Shown here piece by piece: positions 1 through 6,151 of a stretch of 7,431 bases of DNA. Position 1 is the first letter of the stretch. Every line of letters begins with the position of its first letter. The DNA lies in NCBI GenBank assembly GCA_027489135.1, contig JAIYAI010000774.1, positions 1 through 7,431 of the forward strand, in the 5' to 3' direction. The notes below the pieces were generated by a model. That model saw nothing but the letters and a program-made list of their open reading frames with translations. It had not been told where the DNA came from and ran no database searches. The position numbers were made by a program, and so were the translations under genes. The stretch comes from Acetobacteraceae bacterium (GTDB lineage Bacteria; Pseudomonadota; Alphaproteobacteria; Acetobacterales; Acetobacteraceae).

Positions 1-72
1 ATGGAGTTCCTGCTGGACAAGCTGAAGTACAGCAAGACCAACAACGACTTCTTCGAGGCGATGAACACCTGA
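1..72 (+). CDS. C-terminal end of an unidentified protein (5' partial)
   Basis: An open frame runs from the first base to a TGA at 70-72 and encodes 23 residues, with the C-terminal stretch KLKYSKTNNDFFEAMNT. The window begins on an ATG, but this is probably an internal codon: nothing upstream is visible, so no ribosome site can be judged. The codons are almost all the preferred G/C-ending ones (CTG, AAG, AAC, TTC), which suits a real and perhaps well-expressed gene. The tail is rich in Lys, Asn and Phe and low in Ala, unlike the Ala/Arg-rich style of the other proteins here. I do not recognise the family. A hairpin 17 bases after the stop supports this being a true gene end. Confidence 0.6.
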   Translation: MEFLLDKLKYSKTNNDFFEAMNT

Positions 73-88
73 GGGTGCTCGACGTCCC

Positions 89-115
89 GGCTCCGCGCCT
101 CCGTGGCGCGGAGCC
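89..115 (+). terminator. Terminator-like perfect hairpin
   Basis: GGCTCCGCGCC at 89-99 pairs perfectly with GGCGCGGAGCC at 105-115 around the five-base loop TCCGT, an 11-bp GC-rich stem. It starts 17 bases after the stop codon at 70-72 and lies 120 bases before the next gene start. No T-tract follows (the next bases are AACCCCCCC), so it is not a textbook intrinsic terminator. It may be a 3'-end stabiliser or a T-less terminator. Confidence 0.55.
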
Positions 116-234
116 AACCCCCCCTGGCTATACCGGTCTCGCGATCTTGTGAGTCCAACCGGGTGCGGGTCGTCGCGTTCTCGCCACCATCCCCCTGCCA
201 TATGCGGTGTGTCGAGAAGTCCGGAGATTCGCCC

Positions 235-552
235 ATGACCAACGTCAAGACCCTGCGCACCCTGGCCCTGCTCGGCGCCATCGGGATCGGCGCCGGCGCC
301 TGCACCAACCCCTATGATCCGACGCAGCGGGCGGTCGGTGGCGGCCTGCTGGGCGCGGCGGGCGGCGCGGCCATCGGCGGTGCGATCGGCGGCGGTCGCG
401 GTGCGGCGATCGGTGCCGGCCTCGGTGCCGCCACGGGCGCGGTCGCGGGTGCCGCCACCACGCCGACGCCCCCGCCGCAGCAGCCCTACTACGCGGCGCC
501 GCCGCCGCGCGGGTACTACCCGCAGCAGCAGCAGCCCTACTACCGGTACTGA
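235..552 (+). CDS. Glycine-zipper putative outer-membrane lipoprotein, 105 aa
   Basis: This is a small envelope protein. Residues 1-22 form a signal peptide (basic K5/R8, then a Leu/Ala/Ile/Gly core) ending in AGA-C23, a weak lipobox, so lipidation at Cys23 is likely but not certain. Residues 35-72 are a glycine zipper with repeated GGxxGxxxGG spacing, the type found in 17-kDa surface antigen and YMGG-like proteins, which form membrane-inserting helical hairpins. Residues 74-105 are a Pro/Gln/Tyr-rich, probably disordered tail with YYPQQQQPYY. The ATG at 235 is chosen because GGAG lies at 223-226, eight bases upstream, and because it places the signal peptide at the N-terminus; an upstream in-frame GTG at 103 falls inside the hairpin. 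The role is probably structural. The next gene starts 18 bp downstream, so the two may be co-transcribed. Confidence 0.85.
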   Translation: MTNVKTLRTLALLGAIGIGAGACTNPYDPTQRAVGGGLLGAAGGAAIGGAIGGGRGAAIGAGLGAATGAVAGAATTPTPPPQQPYYAAPPPRGYYPQQQQPYYRY

Positions 553-570
553 CGCCGACCAGGAGTGTTG

Positions 571-1161
571 ATGGACAGCCTGCCGCTCTCCCTCGCCGCC
601 ACGGAGGCGCCGCTGGGTGTCGTGATGCGCGCCGCGGTCTTCGCCGGGCGCGTGCATGCCAGCCACCGGCGCAAGGGGGATGCGCAGGAACCCTACGTCA
701 ACCACGTCCTCGAGGTGGCGGAAATCCTCGCCACCCACGGCGCGCCCGTGCCGGCCATCGTCGCGGCCCTGCTGCATGACACAGTCGAGGACAGCGACAC
801 CGACCCGGAGCCCACCACCCTCGCCCATATCGCGGCTGCGTTCGGGGAAGAGGTCGCCGGCATCGTCGCCGAGGTCTCGGACGACAAGTCCCTGCCGAAG
901 GAGACGCGCAAGGCGCTGCAGGTGCGCCAGGCGCCGAAGAAGTCCGATGCGGCGAAGCAGCTCAAGCTCGCCGACAAGATCTCCAACCTGCGCGCCATCG
1001 CGGCGAGCCCGCCCAGGGGCTGGGACCATGCCCGCCGGGTCGAGTATGTCGGCTGGGCCGGGCGCGTCGCCGCCGGGCTCAGGGGGGTGAACCCGGCGCT
1101 GGATGCGCTGTTCGACGCGACCTACCGGGATGCGATGGCAGCGCTGGCCGCGGAGGCCTGA
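571..1161 (+). CDS. MESH1-like small alarmone hydrolase (HD domain, (p)ppGpp 3'-pyrophosphohydrolase), 196 aa
   Basis: This is a single-domain HD hydrolase of the RelA/SpoT hydrolase superfamily. It most resembles MESH1 (HDDC3), which removes the 3'-pyrophosphate of (p)ppGpp in the cytoplasm. Visible motifs are RRKG at 33-36, PYVNH with metal ligand H45, LLHDTVEDS with H69/D70 and catalytic E73/D74, DDKSLPK at 104-110, QAPKKS at 120-125, and KLADKISNLR with the last metal ligand D135. The DDK.LPK...R..LQV.QAP...... K..KLADK..NLR block matches MESH1 closely, more so than the HD region of long RSH enzymes. There is no synthetase, TGS or ACT domain; at 196 aa it is slightly longer than human MESH1 (about 179 aa), with a short N-terminal extension. 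The ATG at 571 is preferred over GTG 565 and TTG 568 because AGGAG lies at 561-565. It follows the lipoprotein gene by 18 bp. Metazoan MESH1 also has NADPH phosphatase activity, so the physiological substrate is not settled. Confidence 0.88.
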   Translation: MDSLPLSLAATEAPLGVVMRAAVFAGRVHASHRRKGDAQEPYVNHVLEVAEILATHGAPVPAIVAALLHDTVEDSDTDPEPTTLAHIAAAFGEEVAGIVAEVSDDKSLPKETRKALQVRQAPKKSDAAKQLKLADKISNLRAIAASPPRGWDHARRVEYVGWAGRVAAGLRGVNPALDALFDATYRDAMAALAAEA

Positions 1162-1163
1162 GA

Positions 1164-1184
1164 GCAGGCGGCGTCCCCGCTTGC
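1164..1184. terminator. Hairpin in the convergent gap, possible terminator
   Basis: GCAGGCGG at 1164-1171 pairs with CCGCTTGC at 1177-1184 around a five-base loop, an 8-bp stem with one G-T wobble as plus-strand RNA (an A-C mismatch on the other strand). It sits in the 34-bp gap between the stop codons of two convergent genes (1161 and 1196), where a shared terminator is expected. No T-tract is present on either side, so the call rests on position and stem. Confidence 0.4.
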
Positions 1185-1195
1185 ATCGGCGCGCA

Positions 1196-1936
1196 CTACG
1201 CGAGGTAGTCGTGCACCACCGTGCCGAGATCGAGCGTCAGGTCGGCGATGATGTGGACGCCGGAGACGATCTCCAGCACCGGCAGCTCGTTCAGCGGCGC
1301 CAGCGCGTGGCTCTGCAGCGTCAGCGCGGCCGGGCCGCTCCAGGCCCCCTTCAGATGCACGTCCTTCAGCCGGTACTCCACCAGTTCGCAGATGCGCGGC
1401 GTACCGTCGACATGCGGCATGATCTTCAGCAGCCAGTTCGGGCCGAGCAGGGAATCCAGGATCGGCTGCGGCTCCAGCGCCTTGTGCTTGTAGCCCATGG
1501 TGCCGAGCGCGACGCGCACCGGCCCGTAGTCCAGCGTGCCGACCAGCGTGTCGATTTCCGCCTTCAGGGTCGGCTTCGCCAGCTTCTTCGGGAAGCCCCA
1601 GAGCTCGCGCCCACCCGCGATCGGCGGATGGTCGTCGAGGAACATGCAGTGGCTGTAGGCGCCCTTCTTCCCCTGGAAGGTCACCGGGATCACCTGGCCG
1701 CTTTCGGTGTAGTCGCCGAAGCCGGTGCTGTCCGGCATGCGGATGAACTCGAACTTCACCAGCGGATCGCCCTCGAGTTGGAGCGGCTCCGGCACCAGGG
1801 CGCGCAGCTTCGCGGGATCGGTGCGGTAGGTGATGATCAGGAATTCGCGGTTGACGAAGCGATAGGGCCCGACCGGATAGGCCGGGCTGGTCAGCGGCAT
1901 GGCGAAGGCGCGGCTGCGGACGTCGTCCTCGTTCAC
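1196..1936 (-). CDS. adc: Acetoacetate decarboxylase, 246 aa
   Basis: This enzyme decarboxylates acetoacetate to acetone and CO2 through a lysine Schiff base, or acts likewise on a related beta-keto acid. It aligns along its whole length with clostridial Adc (244 aa), sharing PLTSPA.P.GPY.F.NRE near residues 14-31, YTESGQ.IPV at 76-85, GRELWGFPKKL at 109-119, GTLDYG, TMGYKHKAL, SPRICEL-like GTPRICELVEY, and APLN.LPV.EIVS near the C-terminus. Active-site residues from the clostridial enzyme are all present: R30 (R29), E63 (E61), E78 (E76), Schiff-base K117 (K115) and K118 (K116). The GTG at 1936 is the start: GGAGAT (1945-1950, minus strand) lies eight bases upstream, and the length then matches the family. 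An ATG 12 codons downstream would cut off the family's usual N-terminal extension. It is the last gene of the minus-strand cluster, 29 bp after a small unknown gene. Confidence 0.93.
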   Translation of the reverse strand: MNEDDVRSRAFAMPLTSPAYPVGPYRFVNREFLIITYRTDPAKLRALVPEPLQLEGDPLVKFEFIRMPDSTGFGDYTESGQVIPVTFQGKKGAYSHCMFLDDHPPIAGGRELWGFPKKLAKPTLKAEIDTLVGTLDYGPVRVALGTMGYKHKALEPQPILDSLLGPNWLLKIMPHVDGTPRICELVEYRLKDVHLKGAWSGPAALTLQSHALAPLNELPVLEIVSGVHIIADLTLDLGTVVHDYLA

Positions 1937-1965
1937 GGTCGTGGATCTCCGAAAGGCGGAAGGGG

Positions 1966-2265
1966 TCAGACGGCGGCGAGCAGCGCCCGCGCCAGCGCGG
2001 CTTCTGCCGCCGTGCGGTTGCCGGCAGCGAGCGCGCGGCGCGCGGCTGCCAGCGCCTGGGACGCGACGCCGCGCAGCGGATGCCCGGCGCGGTGCAGGGC
2101 CTCCGCCGCCAGCGCGGCGCGTCCGGCGCGCAGCGCCTGCAGGGCCTGGCGCAGATCCTCCGCCAGCGGCGAGAGGACCGGCGCCTTGTCGCGGCCCGCG
2201 GCGTCGGCGATCCAGCGGCGCGCGAGGCGCGTCAACACATGGGTCGGCTTGGCTCGGCGCGGCAT
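1966..2265 (-). CDS. Hypothetical Ala/Arg-rich small protein, 99 aa
   Basis: I do not recognise this protein. The N-terminus (MPRRAKPTHVLTRLARRW) is basic, and the rest is strongly helical and alanine-rich with few aromatic residues. The last 30 residues (A..ALAAGN...AEAALARALLAA) have the A-x-x-A-L..G....A spacing of one degenerate TPR-like helical hairpin, suggesting a partner-binding role; this is pattern reading, not a domain assignment. It is accepted as coding because almost every codon ends in G or C in this frame, and because it fills the space between two same-strand genes, with AGGA (minus strand, 2275-2278) nine bases before the ATG. Its stop lies 29 bp before the decarboxylase start, implying co-transcription. 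There is no signal peptide or membrane segment. Confidence 0.7.
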   Translation of the reverse strand: MPRRAKPTHVLTRLARRWIADAAGRDKAPVLSPLAEDLRQALQALRAGRAALAAEALHRAGHPLRGVASQALAAARRALAAGNRTAAEAALARALLAAV

Positions 2266-2278
2266 GGTCCAGGGTCCT

Positions 2279-2291
2279 GTTGCGGCGCAAC
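2279..2291. promoter_or_regulatory. 13-bp palindrome upstream of the small gene
   Basis: GTTGCG-G-CGCAAC is a perfect dyad with a one-base centre, 14 to 26 bases before the start codon at 2265. It lies within the 78-bp gap 2266-2343, which also contains the palindrome ACAATTGT (2324-2331) and a 7-bp stem, GCGGCGC 2282-2288 with GCGCCGC 2303-2309. These could be an operator, an mRNA processing or attenuation structure, or chance in GC-rich DNA. No convincing -35/-10 pair is seen. Confidence 0.25.
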
Positions 2292-2343
2292 ACTGCCGGA
2301 AGGCGCCGCGTCGCGTCCAGCGGACAATTGTGTCAGCCTCGTT

Positions 2344-4398
2344 TCAGCCGCCCCCGTGCCGTCGCAGCAGCAAGGCGCCGGATGCATCGACCGTCGCGCG
2401 CCAGCCCGGCGCGACCAGCGTCGTCGCGTCGAGCTGCACGATGATGGCCGGGCCGTCCAGAGCGGCGCCGGCGCCGAGCCGGGCGCGGTCCAGGATCGGC
2501 GCCTCCGCCATGCCGTCGCGCAGTGCCATGGGCTGCGAGCCGATCCGGGCATCCGCCGCCGTCCCGCTGGCCGGCGGCGGCATGGGCGCGGGCGAGGGGA
2601 TGCGCCCCGCCGCCTCGACGCGCAGCGTCACGATCTCGATCGCGATGTTGGGAAGGTCGAAGCCGTAGAGGGCGCGGTGCGCTGCGGCGAAGCCTGCCGC
2701 CAGCGCATCGCGGGGGCCGAAGGGGACGGCGAGTTCGAAGCCCTGCTCGGCATAGCGCATCAGCGCGACACGGGTGGTGGTGCGGTCCGGCTCGGCGACG
2801 GCTTCGGCGGCGAACCAGGCGGCGGCCTCGGCCTCGAGGCCTGCGAAGGCGGCCTCCAGCGCGGCGGGATCGGCCTGGTCCAGGGGCGTCGCGATGGTGC
2901 GGCTGAACTCCGCCTTCAGGTCCGCCGCGAGCAGCCCCTGGGCACAGAGCACGCCGGGCGCGGGGGGGATCAGGACGGTGGTGATGCCGAGAAGCTCCGC
3001 CAGGGCGCAGCCATGCAGCGGCCCGGCGCCGCCGAAGGGGACGAGGGCGAAGCCGCGCGGGTCGTGCCCGCGCTCGACCGAGACGATGCGGATGGCGCCG
3101 ACCATGTTGTTGTCGGCGATGGCGAGGATGCCGCGCGCCGCGTCCTCCAGGGAGAGGCCGAGCGGTGTCGCCACATGCTCCTGCACGGCGCGGCGCGCGC
3201 GTTCCGGATCCAGGGCCATCCGCCCGCCGAGCAGGCTGGGCGGGAGGTGGCCGAGCACGATGTGCGCATCCGTCACCGTGGGTTCCGTGCCGCCCTTGCC
3301 GTAGCAGGCCGGGCCGGGATCGGCACCGGCGCTGGCCGGGCCGACGGTCAGCGCGCCGCCCCCCGCGCCCTTGGGACCGACGCGGGCGAGGGACCCGCCG
3401 CCCGCGCCGATGGTCACCATGTCGACCATGGGCAGGGGCAGCGGCCAGGGGCCGACGCGGCCCGACTGTGTCAGCCCGATCCGTCCGCCGGCAATGAGGC
3501 AGATATCGGCGCTGGTGCCGCCGATATCGACGGTGATGATGTCCGGCACGCCGGCGGCCTCGGCCATGGCGCGCGCGCCGACCACGCCGGCGGCGGGGCC
3601 GGACAGGGCGGTCTGCACCGGGGCGCGGCGAATGGCGCCGCTGCCGGCAACGCCGCCGTTGGACTTCATCAGCAGCAGGGGCGCGGCGATGCCGGCTTCG
3701 GCCAGGCGTTCCTCCAGCCGCGCGACATAGGTGGAGACGGCGGGCATCACCGCGGCGTTCAGCACGGTGGCCATGCTGCGCTCGTATTCGCGGACCACGG
3801 GTAGCACGTCCGACGAGGCGCTGGCGGCGAGGCCGGGCGCCTCCTCGGCCAGGATCGCCAGCGCCCGGCGTTCATGGGCGGGGTTGGCGAAGGCGTGCAG
3901 GAAGCAGACCGCGACGGCGCGCACGCCGGTGGCGGCGGCGGCGCGGGCGGCCGCGCGCATCGCGGCCGCGTCGAAGGGGATGAGTTCCTCGCCGCCGGGG
4001 CCGATGCGGCCCGGCACCTCGAAGACGCGGGAGGGGGGCACAGGGCGCTTCGGCTTGATCCAGGCCCAGAGGTTGTCGCGCCGCGGCAGGTCGGCGCGGC
4101 CGATCTCCAGCACGTGGCGGAAGCCCTGGGTGGTGATCAGCGCGGTGGGTGCGGTGCGGTCCTCGAGGATCAGGTTGGTCGCCACGGTGGTGCCGTGCAG
4201 GACGCGGCCGATCTGCGCCGCGCGGCGGCCGGCCTGGTCTAGGGCGAGGCGGACGCCGGTGACGAAGGCCTCGGACGGGTCGCGCGGGGTGCTGGGGGTC
4301 TTTGCGGTCCAGGCCTGGCCGGTGGAGGCGTCCTGCAGGGTGATGTCGGTGAAGGTGCCGCCGATATCGACCGCGACGATGAGATCACGCGACGGCAT
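2344..4398 (-). CDS. Hydantoinase A / oxoprolinase family ATPase subunit, 684 aa
   Basis: This is the ATP-binding subunit of a HyuA/HyuB-type enzyme, whose members open hydantoin or 5-oxoproline rings with ATP or, in acetone/acetophenone carboxylases, activate substrate and bicarbonate. It belongs to the ASKHA (actin-like) ATPase fold. The phosphate-1 motif VAVDIGGTFTD is at residues 8-18, LHGTTVATN at 67-75, LLMKSNGG at 242-249, SGPAAGVVGA at 266-275, the second DIGGTSADI at 291-299, GAGGGSLA at 331-338, ADPGPACYG at 359-367, PTVTDA at 373-378 and FGGAGPLHG at 455-463. At 684 aa it has the normal full length. The ATG at 4398 is chosen because GGGAG lies seven bases upstream and the first motif then sits at residue 8. 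The start lies 14 bp inside the end of the upstream B-subunit gene, so translation is probably coupled. The C-terminal signature reads RYAEQGFEL (548-556), where RYxGQ is more usual. The substrate cannot be told from sequence. Confidence 0.92.
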   Translation of the reverse strand: MPSRDLIVAVDIGGTFTDITLQDASTGQAWTAKTPSTPRDPSEAFVTGVRLALDQAGRRAAQIGRVLHGTTVATNLILEDRTAPTALITTQGFRHVLEIGRADLPRRDNLWAWIKPKRPVPPSRVFEVPGRIGPGGEELIPFDAAAMRAAARAAAATGVRAVAVCFLHAFANPAHERRALAILAEEAPGLAASASSDVLPVVREYERSMATVLNAAVMPAVSTYVARLEERLAEAGIAAPLLLMKSNGGVAGSGAIRRAPVQTALSGPAAGVVGARAMAEAAGVPDIITVDIGGTSADICLIAGGRIGLTQSGRVGPWPLPLPMVDMVTIGAGGGSLARVGPKGAGGGALTVGPASAGADPGPACYGKGGTEPTVTDAHIVLGHLPPSLLGGRMALDPERARRAVQEHVATPLGLSLEDAARGILAIADNNMVGAIRIVSVERGHDPRGFALVPFGGAGPLHGCALAELLGITTVLIPPAPGVLCAQGLLAADLKAEFSRTIATPLDQADPAALEAAFAGLEAEAAAWFAAEAVAEPDRTTTRVALMRYAEQGFELAVPFGPRDALAAGFAAAHRALYGFDLPNIAIEIVTLRVEAAGRIPSPAPMPPPASGTAADARIGSQPMALRDGMAEAPILDRARLGAGAALDGPAIIVQLDATTLVAPGWRATVDASGALLLRRHGGG

Positions 4399-6151
4399 CG
4401 GTGTACTCCCGCCGGTGGAAGAGGCCCGTGGGCGTTGGCGGGTCGCTGCGCAGGCGCGCGGTCGCGGCTTCGTCCACCGCATCCCCCGTGATCACCACGC
4501 CGTATTCCGCACGCGCGGCGTCCGGGCTGACGAAGCCGCCGCGCACATCCTCCAGCACCAGCGCGGTGTCGCGGTCGAAGGGGTGGCCCCAGCCACCACC
4601 ACCGCCCGTTTCGAGCCGGAAGATATCGCCGCGGACCAGGATGGTACCGTCCGACAGCGGCGGCAGCTCGCGTTCCCCTGGCGTGCCCTGGTTCACCACG
4701 GCGCGGCCGGAGCCGCCGTTCAGCCCGCCGGCGACGCCCCAGGGCGGGTTGCGCACGCTGTCGACCCGCACGGCGAGCATCGCGCGCTCCGCCATCACCT
4801 CGTATTCGCGCACCACGCCGCAGCCGCCACGGAACAGGCCCGCACCGCCGGAATCGCGGTTGATGGCATAGCTGCGCAGACGCACGGGGTAGGAGAGTTC
4901 CATGAACTCGACCGGGTAGTTCTCCTGCGCGACGAAGTAGACGGCGTCCGTGCCGTCGGCGAAGGGCCGCGCGCCATAGCCGACGCCGACGCCGTCCGAG
5001 AGCAGGAAGGGCTTGCCATTGGGTGCGGTGCCCCGCAGCGCGATGACCACGTAGGCCGAATGCGCCGCCGGCGCCTCGCCGCGCTTCGCCACCGCCACAA
5101 GCCCGTGCAGCGCGGCGAGGAGCCGCATCATGGTCAGGCCGCGCAGGCCGAGCGGCGCGGGGGGTTTCGGCGCGAGCAGCGAGCCCTCGCGCAGGATCAC
5201 CTCGTCGATCGCGCGTGGCGCACCGGCGTTCAGCACCTGCCCCAGTTCGCCCTGCAGGAAGTAGAGGCCGAGCGCCATGCCCGGCACGTCGGGGTGCATC
5301 AGCAGGTTCACCGGGCCGGGCGCCTGGTCGTCGGTCTCCGTCGCATCCAGGATGAAGCGGTCGTCGGGCGTGCGCGTCAGCGCGAGCCGCAGCGTGAAGG
5401 GCCCGTTGCCCTGGCCGTCGGAATCGATCGCGTCGGCGAAGCGCGTGGTGCCGACCGGGAAGGTCGCCGCCAGCTTGGCGCGAACCGTGGCTTCCGTGCG
5501 GTCGAGCAACTGCCGGAAGGCATCGGCCAGGACATCGGCGCCGAAGCGCGCGGCGATCTCCTCGACCCGCCGCTCGCCGAGGCGCACCGCGGCCATCAGA
5601 GCCCGCGTGTCGCCCTGGGACTGGTCCGGGAAGCGGCCGTTGCGCCAGAAGGTGCGCAGCAGGTCGTCATTGGTGACGCCGTCGCGCATCAGGCGCACCG
5701 GCGGGATGATGATGCCTTCCTGGAAGTGGTCCGTCGCATCGGGGCTGAGCGAGCCGGGCCGCAGCCCGCCGATGTCGGAGAAATGCGCCCAGCCCATGAC
5801 GAAGCCGACGCGCACCTGCCCCAGGAAGATCGGCGCCAGGAAGACTTGGTCGTTGGAATGGCTGACCGCGCCGCGCGACCCGTAGCAGTCGCTGTACCAG
5901 TAGAGGTCGCCGGGGCGCATCGTCTCCAGCGGGAAGTGCTTCGCCACGGGGCCGACGATGTCGCCGAAGATCGGCAGGTCGCTGCCCACCGCCATGGTGC
6001 CGTGCGCGTCGAAGAGCGCGGTGTAGAAATCCTTCTTCTCGCGGATGAAGGCGGACATGGCGGTGCGCTCGAGCAGCGCCTCCATCTCCGCCTGGGCGGC
6101 GCGGGCGGCGCCGCGGATGATCTCGAGGCTGACCGGGTCGCAGGCGGTCAT
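4385..6151 (-). CDS. Hydantoinase B / oxoprolinase family subunit, 588 aa
   Basis: This is the partner of the downstream A subunit and the likely substrate- and metal-binding half of the complex. Motifs in order are DPVSLEIIRGA (5-15), RTAMSAFIREKKDF (29-42), HSNDQVFLAPIF (98-109), WAHFSDIGGLRPGS (121-134), EGIIIPPV (145-152), NYPVEFMEL (411-419, the NTPVE region), RDSGGAGLFRGG (432-443), GGLNGG (475-480) and TGGGGGWGHPFDRD (515-528) followed by DVRGG and YGVV. H98, D101 and H123 have the H-x2-D...H spacing that I recall for the Mn site of the acetone carboxylase alpha subunit. The length is typical. The ATG at 6151 overlaps the stop of the upstream oxidoreductase as ATGA (4 bp). A long N-terminal extension is possible in this frame, but it would lie wholly within that gene and lacks family similarity. 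Substrate is unknown: hydantoin-like cyclic amides or a ketone are both possible. Confidence 0.92.
   Translation of the reverse strand: MTACDPVSLEIIRGAARAAQAEMEALLERTAMSAFIREKKDFYTALFDAHGTMAVGSDLPIFGDIVGPVAKHFPLETMRPGDLYWYSDCYGSRGAVSHSNDQVFLAPIFLGQVRVGFVMGWAHFSDIGGLRPGSLSPDATDHFQEGIIIPPVRLMRDGVTNDDLLRTFWRNGRFPDQSQGDTRALMAAVRLGERRVEEIAARFGADVLADAFRQLLDRTEATVRAKLAATFPVGTTRFADAIDSDGQGNGPFTLRLALTRTPDDRFILDATETDDQAPGPVNLLMHPDVPGMALGLYFLQGELGQVLNAGAPRAIDEVILREGSLLAPKPPAPLGLRGLTMMRLLAALHGLVAVAKRGEAPAAHSAYVVIALRGTAPNGKPFLLSDGVGVGYGARPFADGTDAVYFVAQENYPVEFMELSYPVRLRSYAINRDSGGAGLFRGGCGVVREYEVMAERAMLAVRVDSVRNPPWGVAGGLNGGSGRAVVNQGTPGERELPPLSDGTILVRGDIFRLETGGGGGWGHPFDRDTALVLEDVRGGFVSPDAARAEYGVVITGDAVDEAATARLRSDPPTPTGLFHRREYTDAVA

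Noticed and set aside
103..234. Upstream GTG start for the glycine-zipper gene
   Set aside because: The GTG is inside the hairpin, has no ribosome site, and would bury the signal peptide in the middle of the protein.
523..534. Four CAG units as a tandem repeat
   Set aside because: They simply encode the Gln run in the lipoprotein tail and are too short to call a repeat element.
1937..2293. N-terminal extension of the decarboxylase frame up to 2293
   Set aside because: The extension is Arg/Pro/Gly-rich, unlike any Adc, and overlaps the better-coded 99-residue gene. The GTG at 1936 has a good ribosome site and gives the family length.
1103..2668. Plus-strand open frame (521 codons) across adc and the small gene
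   Set aside because: It is antisense to the acetoacetate decarboxylase, overlaps the end of the alarmone hydrolase, and has low-complexity Arg/Ala composition.
2080..3804. Plus-strand open frame (574 codons) opposite HyuA
   Set aside because: It is the antisense shadow of a well-supported gene, has Gly/Arg-rich composition and shows no domain.
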